A model generated the notes under the pieces. That model was not told where the DNA came from and made no database searches. It saw only the letters and a list, made by a program, of their open reading frames with translations. Shown in pieces: positions 16,661-25,441 of a stretch of 64,000 nucleotides of DNA (its first letter is position 1; each line of letters begins with the position of its first letter). Both the position numbers and the translations under genes were made by a program. The DNA is taken from NCBI RefSeq assembly GCF_001650915.1, contig NZ_LXYO01000002.1, positions 1 to 64,000 of the forward strand, given 5' to 3'. Source of the DNA: Marinobacter sp. EhC06 (lineage in GTDB: Bacteria > Pseudomonadota > Gammaproteobacteria > Pseudomonadales > Oleiphilaceae).

Positions 16661-17542
16661 TTACAGTCTGGCGCTCTGCAACGCCTGTATGCGGTCTTCC
16701 AGTGGCGGATGGGTCATGAACAGGGCGCTAAGGCCGCCTCTGGCCCCCCGGTTAATGCCAAATGCCTGAAGGCTGTCGGGCATCTGATCCGGCACCTCGC
16801 TTTCCTGCTTCAGCCTCGCCAGCGCACTGATCATGGCTGAGCGGCCCGCCAACTGGGCACCGGCAATATCCGCCCGGAATTCCCGGCGGCGGGAGAACCA
16901 GAACACGATCGTGCTGGCCAGAATACCAAGAACGATCTCGGCAACGATGCTGACCGCGAAAAAGCCGAGCCCATGTCCGCTTTCGTTCTTGAAAATCACC
17001 CGGTCGACAAACGAGCCAATCACCCGGGACGCGAAGATGACGAAGGTATTCACCACACCCTGAATCAGCGCCAGCGTCACCATGTCACCATTGGCGACAT
17101 GGCCGATTTCGTGGCCCAGGACCGCCCGAATCTCATCCTTGTTAAAGCGATGCAAAAGTCCTTCGCTGACGGCTACCAGCGCATCGTTCTTGTTCCAGCC
17201 CGTTGCGAAGGCATTGGACTGGGACGCCGGGAAAATAGCGACCTCCGGCATGCCGATACCGGCGTTCTTGGCCAACTCCGCCACAGTGTCCACCAGCCAG
17301 CGCTCGGCGGGTGTTCTCGGGGAATCAATGACCCGGGCCTTGGTGCTCCACTTGGCCATTCGCTTGGATATCAGCAGTGACACGATGGCGCCGGCGAATC
17401 CGAAGACCGCAGCAAAAGCCAGCAAAGAGCCGTACTGAATACCATTCTGGGCGAGGTAGCTGTCCACGCCCAGCAGTCGCAGTGTGAAACTGGCGACAAG
17501 GATTACAGCAAGGTTGGTTGCCAGAAACAGCAGAATACGCAT
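16661..17542 (-). CDS. htpX: Membrane zinc protease HtpX
   Basis: Inner-membrane M48 metalloprotease for quality control of membrane proteins. The 293-residue protein has two N-terminal helices (about 4-25 and 37-58), the zinc site [12 protein letters not shown] (HExxH near 140), two further helices and the third zinc ligand region [15 protein letters not shown]. Length matches E. coli HtpX. In other bacteria it is induced through Cpx or heat-shock control; I cannot identify an operator in the short upstream gap. It is convergent with pdxB and shares its terminator. Confidence 0.96.
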   Translation of the reverse strand: MRILLFLATNLAVILVASFTLRLLGVDSYLAQNGIQYGSLLAFAAVFGFAGAIVSLLISKRMAKWSTKARVIDSPRTPAERWLVDTVAELAKNAGIGMPEVAIFPASQSNAFATGWNKNDALVAVSEGLLHRFNKDEIRAVLGHEIGHVANGDMVTLALIQGVVNTFVIFASRVIGSFVDRVIFKNESGHGLGFFAVSIVAEIVLGILASTIVFWFSRRREFRADIAGAQLAGRSAMISALARLKQESEVPDQMPDSLQAFGINRGARGGLSALFMTHPPLEDRIQALQSARL

Positions 17543-17637
17543 GTTGGTTCCCTGATCAGTTCGTCGCAGAAAATAAAGCCGTCATTCAGACCGTTATATG
17601 CGGCCGCGGTTCAATCAATCAACGAGCTTACGGTGAT

Positions 17638-18108
17638 TTAATAATTGCCGCGGTCCGCGAAGAAGGTTGTCTGCATGATCTGGCTGATTCGGGCGGAGTT
17701 GCCGCTGCGCAGCGCTGTCCGGATCAGATGAATGTGAGTGGAAAGATCTTCTTTGACTGAGGGAGGCAGGGAGCTGGCCGAACCTTCCTCGGGAACTCCG
17801 AACTCCCTGGCCAAAGCCTGCGGCGCTGGAGAACTCAAGCGGATAAATGCGTCTCGGGTCAGCACAGCCTGGTCCAGCGCTTCCTGACGGATGGTATCGA
17901 TGTATCTGAGCAGGCCTTCCTCCGAAAGCCAGAGCAGGGCACCAAAGCAGGCCATATGCCGCTTGCTGTGGAGGCCGAACTCGTCCGGCTCATCCGGACC
18001 GGCAATATCCTCGACAAACAGGTTTATCCGACGCGGGAATGCGCCGTATAGCTGCACCAGAGCAATCGCCGCATCCTTGTAGAATTCCTCGACGTGAATA
18101 TCCGCCAT
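17638..18108 (-). CDS. Conserved protein of unknown function downstream of alaA
   Basis: I do not recognise this 156-residue protein. It looks soluble and mostly helical, with no signal peptide or membrane segment. Distinct segments are MADIHVEEFYKDAAIALVQL at the N-terminus, FGLHSKRHMACFGALLWLSEEG in the middle (with H, H and C residues) and IRTALRSGNSARISQIMQTT at the end. It starts 11 bases after alaA on the same strand, so it is almost certainly co-transcribed with it. Base composition and coding style match the neighbours, giving no sign of recent transfer. A small regulatory or accessory protein is possible. Confidence 0.75.
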   Translation of the reverse strand: MADIHVEEFYKDAAIALVQLYGAFPRRINLFVEDIAGPDEPDEFGLHSKRHMACFGALLWLSEEGLLRYIDTIRQEALDQAVLTRDAFIRLSSPAPQALAREFGVPEEGSASSLPPSVKEDLSTHIHLIRTALRSGNSARISQIMQTTFFADRGNY

Positions 18109-18119
18109 GGTTTTCCCCG

Positions 18120-19334
18120 TTATTGCTGGTATTGGCCAAGGAAATTCCCGAGCCGGCCCATGGCGTCCTCCAGGGTGTCTTCCCGTGGCAGGAACACCAC
18201 TCTCAGATGCTGCTTGTCATCAATGTTAAAGGCCGAACCCTGTACCAGCAGGATTTTTTCCTGCAACAGGAGGTCCAGAACCAGCTTTTCATCATTCACG
18301 ATGGGGAAGTGCTTCGGGTCCAGTTTCGGGAACAGGTACAACGCGCCCTGAGGCTTGACACAGCTTACCCCCGGAATGTCGTTGAGCATTCGCCAGGCGG
18401 TTTCCCGCTGCTCATACAGCCGCCCTTCTGGTGCCACCAGATCGTTAATGGACTGGTAGCCCCCCAATGCTGTCTGAATGGCCAACTGGGCCGGAACATT
18501 GGCACAGAGCCGCATGTTGGAGAGCATGTCGATGCCCTCAATCAGATCCTTTGCCCGATGCTTGGCACCACTGACAATCATCCAGCCGGAACGGTAACCT
18601 GCTGCCCGGTAGTTCTTGGACAGGCCGTTATAGGTGAAGAAAAGCACGTCGTCGGCCAGTGAGGCGGTGGAAATATGCTGGGTACCGTCATAAAGAATCT
18701 TGTCGTAGATCTCGTCGGACAGGATGATAAGGTTGTGCTTGCGGGCCAGTTCGATGACCTGCTCCAGGAGCTCCTTCGAATACACCGCCCCGGTCGGATT
18801 ATTTGGGTTGATCAGCACAATGGCACGGGTACGCCGGGTAATTTTCTTGCGGATATCATCGATATCCGGAAACCAGTCCTGCTGTTCGTCGCAGCGATAG
18901 TGCACAGGCTTGCCGCTGGAAAGCGTAACGGCAGCGGTCCACAGGGGGTAGTCCGGGGCCGGGATCAGCACTTCGTCACCGGTGTTCAACATGGCCTGCA
19001 TGGTCATCACGATCAGCTCGCTGACGCCATTACCCAGGAAAATATCGTCGATATCGACTTTGTCGACGCCCCGTTGCTGGCAGTAGTGCATAACCGCCTT
19101 ACGGGCAGAGAACAGCCCCTTCGATTCCACATAGCCCTGGGCAAGGTGCATGTTGTAGATGACGTCCTGCTGGATTTCCTCAGGGACATCCAGTTCGAAG
19201 GCGGCAGGGTTGCCGATGTTGAGCTTGAGTACCCGATGCCCCTCTTCTTCGAGTCGACGCGCTTCCCGCAGAACTACGCCACGGATTTCATAACACACGT
19301 TATCCAGCTTGGCGGATTTGTAGTAGTTCTGCAT
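18120..19334 (-). CDS. alaA: Glutamate-pyruvate aminotransferase AlaA
   Basis: PLP-dependent class I/II aminotransferase making alanine from pyruvate and glutamate. The 404-residue protein closely follows the E. coli AlaA (YfbQ) pattern: KLDNVCYEIRG at the N-terminus, VLKLNIGNPAAFE, GNGVSELIV, INPNNPTGAVYSKELL and the PLP-lysine region FTYNGLSKNYRAAGYRSGWM. The start follows the family N-terminus. It is the first gene of a two-gene unit with the 17638-18108 gene, and divergent from the glutathione peroxidase across about 250 bases. Confidence 0.95.
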   Translation of the reverse strand: MQNYYKSAKLDNVCYEIRGVVLREARRLEEEGHRVLKLNIGNPAAFELDVPEEIQQDVIYNMHLAQGYVESKGLFSARKAVMHYCQQRGVDKVDIDDIFLGNGVSELIVMTMQAMLNTGDEVLIPAPDYPLWTAAVTLSSGKPVHYRCDEQQDWFPDIDDIRKKITRRTRAIVLINPNNPTGAVYSKELLEQVIELARKHNLIILSDEIYDKILYDGTQHISTASLADDVLFFTYNGLSKNYRAAGYRSGWMIVSGAKHRAKDLIEGIDMLSNMRLCANVPAQLAIQTALGGYQSINDLVAPEGRLYEQRETAWRMLNDIPGVSCVKPQGALYLFPKLDPKHFPIVNDEKLVLDLLLQEKILLVQGSAFNIDDKQHLRVVFLPREDTLEDAMGRLGNFLGQYQQ

Positions 19335-19586
19335 AAGACCCGGACGTCCTTCTTTTGAGATCGAAAAATGGCATCTGCCAACACGACAGGCCTTTATTCT
19401 AGCGGAGCGAGGGCCGGCGGCAACAGGGGAATTATGATGAATTGTGTCCTGATAAGGCAGATTTAGCTCACAAACCTGAACCGGTTTTTAAAAATGATCC
19501 CCATAGAGCCTGCATTGCCATGGTTTTTTGGGCTGTGTTGTGAACAATGGTTGAAGAAGAGTGCAAACCATCAGATGGAGAACCTT

Positions 19587-20078
19587 ATGGCAGGCGAAAC
19601 GGTCTATGATTTCAAGGTCCGGGATATCAAGGGTAACGAGAAAAGCATGGCAGAGTATCAGGGCAAAGTGCTCCTGATTGTGAACACTGCCAGCAAGTGC
19701 GGTTTTACGCCCCAGTTCGAGGGCTTACAATCCCTTCACAAGGAATTGGGCGATAAAGGATTTGAGGTCCTGGGCTTTCCCTGTAATCAGTTTCTGAATC
19801 AGGATCCGGGCGACGAGGATACGATCAGCCAGTTCTGCAGCCTGAACTACGGTGTCGATTTCCCCATGTTCTCGAAGATTGACGTCAATGGCGATGGCGC
19901 ACATCCGCTATTCCGCTTTCTCAAGCGCGAAGCCAAGGGGCTTATGGGGTCTGAGAAGGTGAAGTGGAACTTTACCAAATTTCTGGTCGGGCCCGATGGC
20001 AAAGTTGTTCGCCGCTATCCGCCCACCACAAAACCTGAAGATATCCGGGCCGACATCGAAAAGCTGCTAACGGCCTGA
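19587..20078 (+). CDS. Glutathione peroxidase family protein (Cys type)
   Basis: Thiol peroxidase of 163 residues that reduces hydrogen peroxide or lipid hydroperoxides. It has NTASKCGFTPQ with the peroxidatic Cys at residue 38 in place of selenocysteine, LGFPCNQF with Gln for the catalytic tetrad, and VKWNFTKFLV with the Trp/Asn pair. I start at ATG 19587, which has GGAG 6 bases upstream; the frame extends to 19494 but that part is not family-like. Bacterial Cys-type members often use thioredoxin rather than glutathione, so the reductant is uncertain. The last 12 bases overlap the convergent histidine kinase gene. Confidence 0.93.
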   Translation: MAGETVYDFKVRDIKGNEKSMAEYQGKVLLIVNTASKCGFTPQFEGLQSLHKELGDKGFEVLGFPCNQFLNQDPGDEDTISQFCSLNYGVDFPMFSKIDVNGDGAHPLFRFLKREAKGLMGSEKVKWNFTKFLVGPDGKVVRRYPPTTKPEDIRADIEKLLTA

Positions 20079-22415
20079 ACCCTCGGGTGGGGCAGAGGGG
20101 CGCCAGCGCTCAATCACTGACCGGAGCTCGTCTCGCTTGTACGGCTTGGTTATATAGTCGTTCATACCTGAGGCAAGGCAGTCTTCGCGATCGCCCTGCA
20201 TCACATTGGCCGTAACCGCAATGATTGGCAGGTCTTTCCATTCCGGGTTCTGGCGAATCCTCTGTGTTGCCTCATAGCCATCCATGACTGGCATCTGACA
20301 ATCCATAAGCACCAGATCGTAGTGGTTCTGTTCAAGTGCCTGTATGGCTTTGAGGCCGTTTTCGGCCGGGTCTGCCCGGTGACCGAGTTTTTTCAGCAGG
20401 CTGGTCGCCACCAGCTGGTTCACCTGGTTGTCCTCAACCAGAAGGATCGACAGAGAAGATTCCGTACCGTTACGCTCAATTGGTTCAATGGCGGAGGCAA
20501 GCTGATCGTCAGCGGGAATCAGGCCCGCGGCCCGGCCCAGGCAGCGTAGGAGCTCGTCTCGCCGTAAAGGCAGTGACAGTAGCTGATGACGCCCCTTGCC
20601 GGGGGGCAGGGTTCCGGTGAAGTCGGCAAGAATGACGCCGGCGCCTTGCCAATCGGCGGCAAATTCCAGGGTTTCTTCATCCTCGGCACTGGCCAGCGCC
20701 AACAGAATTCCGTCCGGGTGCCTGCTTGCTCCGCGGATCGGAATGCCCCACTTCCGAAGCTGAGCCTCAATCGCCGAACGATACGGATTATCGGCGGGGA
20801 TGGCCATGGCAATACCAATGTCTTTTAGCTGGTTGTCCACCTGCGGCAGATGCTGCTCTCCGGACACCTCGTGTATCGGTAATGGCAGGGTAACGGTGAA
20901 GTGAGTTCCGCTGCCCTCCCGGGAGTCAACCAGGATCTGGCCATGCATGCGCTCCACCAGTTGACGGCAGAGGGTCAGGCCAAGGCCAGTACCGCCATAA
21001 AGCCGGGTGGTGTCCACGTCAGCCTGGGAAAACGGAGAGAATATCCGGTGCAGGCCTTCGTTGGACATACCAATCCCGGTGTCCACCACGTCGATTCTCA
21101 GGCTGCCACCGGAATAGGCCGCGCGAATCTTCACGCTACCTTCGTCCGTGAATTTGATGGCGTTGCTCAGCAGGTTGTTGAGTACCTGGCGTACCCGTGT
21201 CGGATCGCCGAGGAAGTTTTCGGGCAGATCAGGGTCGATTTCGGTCACCAGGTGAATTTGTTTCCGGCGTGCCTGCTGGGCGTGGAGTGTTGCGCATTCC
21301 TCGATCAGATGCCGGACACTGAACGGGATGTTTTCCAGGCTGAGTTTGCCGGCCTCGACTTTCGAGATGTCCAGTATGTCGTTGAGCAGACCAAGCAGGC
21401 TCTCGCCGGCGTTCAGGGCGATTTCCATCCGGTTGCGTTGTGCCGGGTCCAGTTCGCCCTCAAGGGCCAGGCCAAGCATGCCCAGAACGCCATTGAGGGG
21501 GGTGCGGATCTCGTGGCTCATGCTGGCCAGGAAGTTGGCCCTTGCCCGTGCCCGGCGAACCGCATCTTCCTTGGCTTTCACCAGGGCGCGGTTACCGCGT
21601 TGCAGGGCATCGTTCTTCTCGGAGATTTCCCGTGTCCGATCCTCAACTTCCTGTTCAAGCTGGGTGGAGTAGTTCTTCATGGTACTCTCAGCCTGCCGCA
21701 GCTGGGCAAGGCTCGAGTCAATGGTTTCGAGATGTTGGTTGATAATGCCAACCATGGTCCCGATCTCGTCTTCCCGATGGTTTGCCGGTATCGGGAGCCT
21801 CACCTTTTCGGGAGAGCTGGCCCGCACCTGACTGAGAGCGCTGATCACGTTGAGCATGGGGCGGGTAAGCACGAAGTAGAAGATGGCCAGCAATGCCGCA
21901 GACAGGATCAGGCTTTTCAGCAGCCCGCTGAGCAGCGTGTAGCCGGCCCTCTGAAGAAACAGCGCACCATAGTGATAGGTATCGATGGTGACGATCAGGT
22001 GCCCGAGTGGCAGATCCTCTAGCTGTGGAACCTGCAATTCCTGACGGAAAACCCGGTCGGAGCCGAACAGCAGATCACTGACCCATCGGTAGGGCGACAC
22101 CGGACTGCTCTTGCTGGCTGCAGCCATGGTCTCGTCGTCGTTGTCGGTAATCCTTGCATCGATGGTGGCGGGATGGCGAAGCAGACCATCGAGTAATTCT
22201 TCCGCCAATCGGACATCAATATTGTAGGCAATCTGGGACGCGGGGCTGTTGCTGATATCGATCAGCGCGTGGATTTCCTTCTCCATCGACTCCTTTGCGC
22301 TGAAGTAATCCAGGGTAATCTGGACAACATTCAGCACCAGCCCGAGGGCCATGGCAACCAGTACCGTGTCCCGAGTCAGTCGATAGGAAAGTCGTTGTTT
22401 GAAGCCCTTGCTCAC
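20067..22415 (-). CDS. Hybrid sensor histidine kinase with a degenerate and a true receiver domain
   Basis: Inner-membrane hybrid kinase of 782 residues from GTG 22415. Order: helix (about 15-35), periplasmic sensor (about 40-160, no recognised fold), second helix (about 163-184), HAMP (about 186-240), coiled coil, HisKA with H301 in MSHEIRTPLNG, HATPase with NAIKFTDEG, DTGIGM and GGTGLGL, a receiver-like segment at about 533-632 lacking a clear phosphoacceptor, and a true receiver with ED near 661-662, D705 in LVLMDCQMPVMDG and ITKPYK. No Hpt domain follows, so phosphotransfer would need a separate Hpt protein or stay internal. The frame could begin at GTG 22526, but that overlaps the preceding gene. 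The signal is unknown. Confidence 0.9.
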   Translation of the reverse strand: MSKGFKQRLSYRLTRDTVLVAMALGLVLNVVQITLDYFSAKESMEKEIHALIDISNSPASQIAYNIDVRLAEELLDGLLRHPATIDARITDNDDETMAAASKSSPVSPYRWVSDLLFGSDRVFRQELQVPQLEDLPLGHLIVTIDTYHYGALFLQRAGYTLLSGLLKSLILSAALLAIFYFVLTRPMLNVISALSQVRASSPEKVRLPIPANHREDEIGTMVGIINQHLETIDSSLAQLRQAESTMKNYSTQLEQEVEDRTREISEKNDALQRGNRALVKAKEDAVRRARARANFLASMSHEIRTPLNGVLGMLGLALEGELDPAQRNRMEIALNAGESLLGLLNDILDISKVEAGKLSLENIPFSVRHLIEECATLHAQQARRKQIHLVTEIDPDLPENFLGDPTRVRQVLNNLLSNAIKFTDEGSVKIRAAYSGGSLRIDVVDTGIGMSNEGLHRIFSPFSQADVDTTRLYGGTGLGLTLCRQLVERMHGQILVDSREGSGTHFTVTLPLPIHEVSGEQHLPQVDNQLKDIGIAMAIPADNPYRSAIEAQLRKWGIPIRGASRHPDGILLALASAEDEETLEFAADWQGAGVILADFTGTLPPGKGRHQLLSLPLRRDELLRCLGRAAGLIPADDQLASAIEPIERNGTESSLSILLVEDNQVNQLVATSLLKKLGHRADPAENGLKAIQALEQNHYDLVLMDCQMPVMDGYEATQRIRQNPEWKDLPIIAVTANVMQGDREDCLASGMNDYITKPYKRDELRSVIERWRPSAPPEGSGR

Positions 22416-22468
22416 GGGTTTGCACTGTCCCTGTTGGCGGGCCTGCAATGGCGACCCGTTCTGTGCCT

Positions 22469-23236
22469 TCAGTCGTCGTAATCGGCCTTTTTCTTCCACT
22501 CGTCGTCGTGGAGGAAGGTATCCCACTCTCGATCCAGTTTGGATTCTCCCTGCGGACTCTCCTTGCCCTCTGCACTCAGTGCCTCAAGTTCCTTTATGCG
22601 GGTACGGAAACTCTTGACCGCTTTCATTGCGAGAGGATTGTCGCGGGATTTGCCCATTTCGGTACTGGCAAGATGATAGGCGTGGATGGCCTTCCGAAAC
22701 TGGTTCTGGCGCACGTAGTCCCGGGCCTGAAACACATGCAGGTCTGCGTGGGTCTTGTGGACCAGGAAGAGTACATATTTCAGGTTTTTCTTGGCGGTGG
22801 CGGCATCAATCCGGCCGCTCTTGTGCATGGCTTCGATCATCTTGAACAGATTCTGAAGCAATTCCTTGACGTAATTGGATTTTTCGGCGGAATCAATCTT
22901 GACCGGAGTGGTGGTGTCACGCTTTTCGATGATCTGGGTTTTCAGTTCGGCGGCGGAGTTCTGCCACTCTTTGACCGGCAGGTTGGACTTCAGGCCGGCA
23001 AGCTCCGCACAGGCTTCTTCCATGCGTTTGATCAAGAGCAGTTTCAGATCGGCCGTCAGATATTGGCCGGGAATCTCGGTCAGTAGCCGATTGGCCCTGT
23101 TGTAGGCGTCTTCCTGGGCCGTAATCTTGCGTGCCCGTTCAATACGGGCGCGCTCTCGCATCTGGCTGAGCACAATAATGACAATCGAGACGGTAACGAT
23201 GGCCGCCAGTAGAAGGACGATCGTAGTGGTATCCAT
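22469..23236 (-). CDS. Membrane-anchored protein of unknown function next to the hybrid kinase
   Basis: I do not recognise this 255-residue protein. It has one N-terminal membrane helix (about 5-24), then a long, highly charged, mostly helical cytoplasmic-type region with probable coiled coil (MRERARIERARKITAQEDAY). The middle contains KNLKYVLFLVHKTHADLHVF and ARDYVRQNQFRKAIHAYHLA, which resembles a TPR-like helical pair. The C-terminus is acidic and Trp-containing (DREWDTFLHDDEWKKK). It is 53 bases upstream of the kinase on the same strand, so the two are probably co-transcribed. A scaffold or regulator role is speculation. Confidence 0.75.
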   Translation of the reverse strand: MDTTTIVLLLAAIVTVSIVIIVLSQMRERARIERARKITAQEDAYNRANRLLTEIPGQYLTADLKLLLIKRMEEACAELAGLKSNLPVKEWQNSAAELKTQIIEKRDTTTPVKIDSAEKSNYVKELLQNLFKMIEAMHKSGRIDAATAKKNLKYVLFLVHKTHADLHVFQARDYVRQNQFRKAIHAYHLASTEMGKSRDNPLAMKAVKSFRTRIKELEALSAEGKESPQGESKLDREWDTFLHDDEWKKKADYDD

Positions 23237-23471
23237 TTTGTCAGTAACGACTCCGGCTTCAGGATCAAATGATGGCGGGTCTATAAACCGGCCTCAAAAT
23301 ACCGATATTATTCAGCAAGTATCCGAAAGACTAGCAGAAATCCCGCTCCAGATCCGTTTTCAAATGTGAAAGTTCGTGTTGCTGATTGATTACGTGAATC
23401 TTCGGTATCATGTATATTGTTTTTGTGAATGAGCTTGGCTTTTCCCGTTTTTCTGGCGTTCCGGAGTTTTT

Positions 23472-24482
23472 GTGGATATTTCCCGTGTTGATCTGAATCT
23501 GCTCGTCTACCTGGATGTGTTGTTGCGCGAGCGGAATGTTACCAAGGCCGCCAACCACCTGGGTATTACCCAGCCTGCGATGAGCAATGGTCTGAAGCGG
23601 TTGCGGGACCTGTTCAGTGATCCGCTGCTGGTGCGAACCAGTGAGGGGATGACGGCTACGGAGCGCGCGCGGGAACTGCAACCACTGGTACGGGGAATCC
23701 TGTCGGACATAGAACAGGCCGTGCAGGACAAGACACCGTTTTCTGCCCTGGAAAGCCAGCGCGTGTTCCGGATCATGGCCAGTGATTATGCCGAATCCTG
23801 CCTGATGCCCCGGGTTCTCAGACGGATCCGCCAGGAGGCACCCCACGTTACCCTGGACGTACTCACTCCCAGTGATGTCAGCTTTCTGGATGTGGAGCAG
23901 GGGCGGCTCGACATGGCCATCAACCGGTTCGACAAGATTCCGCAGTCTTTTCACCAGAAGACCCTCTGGACCGAGTACTTTGCCTGCCTGATGAACGCCC
24001 GGAATCCGGTACTGAAAGAGCCCTTCACCCTGGATACCTATCTGGACGCCAGCCATATCTGGGTCAGCAAGACCGGGTTTGGCGTTGGCGTCGGTGTGAA
24101 CCCCAAGGATGTTCAGCGCCTGGGCTGGGTAGACGAGGCACTTTCGAGAATGGGCCGCAAGCGCCAGATTTCCGTATTCACCCGCCACTACCAGGTGGCC
24201 ATGCTGTTGGCCGAGCAGCACGATCTGATTGCCACCTTGCCATCCCGGGCGGCCTGGCTGCAGAAAGACAATCCGAACCTGGTGGTGAAAGTGCCGCCGT
24301 TCGAGATTCCGCCGTTTGAACTGAAGATGGCCTGGAGCCCGCTGTTGCAGCACAACGCAGATCATCAATGGCTGCGCAAACTGATTGCTGAGGTGGCTAC
24401 CGAGGTAGATACCGAATTTGCTCCGTTCGGGGCCAGATTCGAAGCGCCGGACGCGCCCCAGGCCCATCACTCAGAGCGGTAG
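23472..24482 (+). CDS. LysR-family transcriptional regulator
   Basis: LysR-type regulator of 336 residues. The N-terminal winged HTH is clear (VDLNLLVYLDVLLRERNVTK, HLGITQPAMSNGLKRLRDLF, LLVRTSEGM), followed by a periplasmic-binding-like effector domain from about residue 95. Its N-terminus resembles the NodD/PnbR/LinR branch, which often controls aromatic or xenobiotic metabolism. Start at GTG 23472 with GGAG 5 bases upstream. No catabolic gene cluster is adjacent, so the target is unknown. Its 3' end overlaps the convergent GNAT gene by 12 bases. Confidence 0.93.
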   Translation: MDISRVDLNLLVYLDVLLRERNVTKAANHLGITQPAMSNGLKRLRDLFSDPLLVRTSEGMTATERARELQPLVRGILSDIEQAVQDKTPFSALESQRVFRIMASDYAESCLMPRVLRRIRQEAPHVTLDVLTPSDVSFLDVEQGRLDMAINRFDKIPQSFHQKTLWTEYFACLMNARNPVLKEPFTLDTYLDASHIWVSKTGFGVGVGVNPKDVQRLGWVDEALSRMGRKRQISVFTRHYQVAMLLAEQHDLIATLPSRAAWLQKDNPNLVVKVPPFEIPPFELKMAWSPLLQHNADHQWLRKLIAEVATEVDTEFAPFGARFEAPDAPQAHHSER

Positions 24483-25436
24483 TTCCCTGAGTTCCAGGGA
24501 AGGGCGAGCTGCATCCCACATGCGCTGGAAATTCTCAGACAGCAGTTTTACCCGGCCACCGTCCGAGAACTTGGCGAAACCTTCTGGCTTGTAGAAGTCA
24601 TGCCGGTAAACCACGCCCTCACGATCCGCGAGAATGAATGGCTGGTCCTCAACCGGATAGTCCTCGTTGACCAGTCGAAGTTCCATGCGGCTCGGCAGCC
24701 GACGCATAAGCTCGACCAGGGTGTGGCGACGTTTCACCAGCGGCTTGTCGTCATGGATGAGCAGCCTGACCTCGCTGAGCCGGTGCCGGCGCGCGAGGGC
24801 AGAGATCAGCTCCCGGAAACGATGCCGGTCATAGAGGTCATGTTCGAGCAGGCGGTCGTACAGCCAGATACGCTGGCCGGCCTGGCCAACCACTGAATCC
24901 ATCAGGCCCAGAAGTCTGGCCTCGGTGTCAAACAGCCATGAATCCGTGTCGCTGCCCAGAATCATCGGCTGGTCCTTGGTCCCGAGACTCTCGGCGGCAA
25001 GATCCGGTGCCAGGCAGCGCATGTCAAAGTGGGGAATGCCGGCGTCGTCATAAACGCCCGAACAGACATGGAAGCCTGAACGCTGGTAGAAGGGAATGGC
25101 ATGGTCCTGGGCAGACAGCCTGAGCTCGGAAAACCGGTCGGCGGATTCTGCGATCAGGTGCCTCAGCAGTGCTTCCCCGATGCCGTGTCCACGGTACTGG
25201 GGCAATATCGCCATGCGACCGATATGGCCGGTTTCTTCGAGGGTTGAAAACAGGCGGGCGACGCCGGCGGGGGTGTTGTCCGGGAGCACTGCCAGGTAAT
25301 GATCGGCAATTTCATCGGTTTCATCCCACTCCAGCTCCGGCGGGACTTTCTGTTCCTCAATAAACACCTGCTGGCGGATATCCCGGATGGATGCCGGAGC
25401 CAGTTGCCAGCTGTATTTGCGAAACCGAATGCTCAT
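24471..25436 (-). CDS. GNAT acetyltransferase fused to an uncharacterised C-terminal domain
   Basis: Two-domain protein of 321 residues. Residues about 1-140 form a GNAT N-acetyltransferase with the acetyl-CoA loop ILPQYRGHGIGEALL and the FYQRSGFHVCSGVY end strand. Residues about 155-321 form a second domain with YDRLLEHDLYDRHRFRELIS, EVRLLIHDDKPLVKRRHTL and YRHDFYKPEGFAKF; it resembles domains of unknown function seen behind GNAT units in pseudomonads and may have a phospholipase-D-like fold, but I see no canonical HKD motif. It starts 5 bases after roxA, last in the purB-roxA unit. The acetyl acceptor is unknown. Confidence 0.88.
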   Translation of the reverse strand: MSIRFRKYSWQLAPASIRDIRQQVFIEEQKVPPELEWDETDEIADHYLAVLPDNTPAGVARLFSTLEETGHIGRMAILPQYRGHGIGEALLRHLIAESADRFSELRLSAQDHAIPFYQRSGFHVCSGVYDDAGIPHFDMRCLAPDLAAESLGTKDQPMILGSDTDSWLFDTEARLLGLMDSVVGQAGQRIWLYDRLLEHDLYDRHRFRELISALARRHRLSEVRLLIHDDKPLVKRRHTLVELMRRLPSRMELRLVNEDYPVEDQPFILADREGVVYRHDFYKPEGFAKFSDGGRVKLLSENFQRMWDAARPSLELRELPL

Positions 25437-25441
25437 AATGC

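Noticed and set aside
23331..24470. Long 379-codon open frame on the minus strand opposite the LysR gene
   Set aside because: It is antisense to a clear LysR gene, has no recognisable domain, and its composition (many His, Gln, Arg) is typical of a shadow frame.
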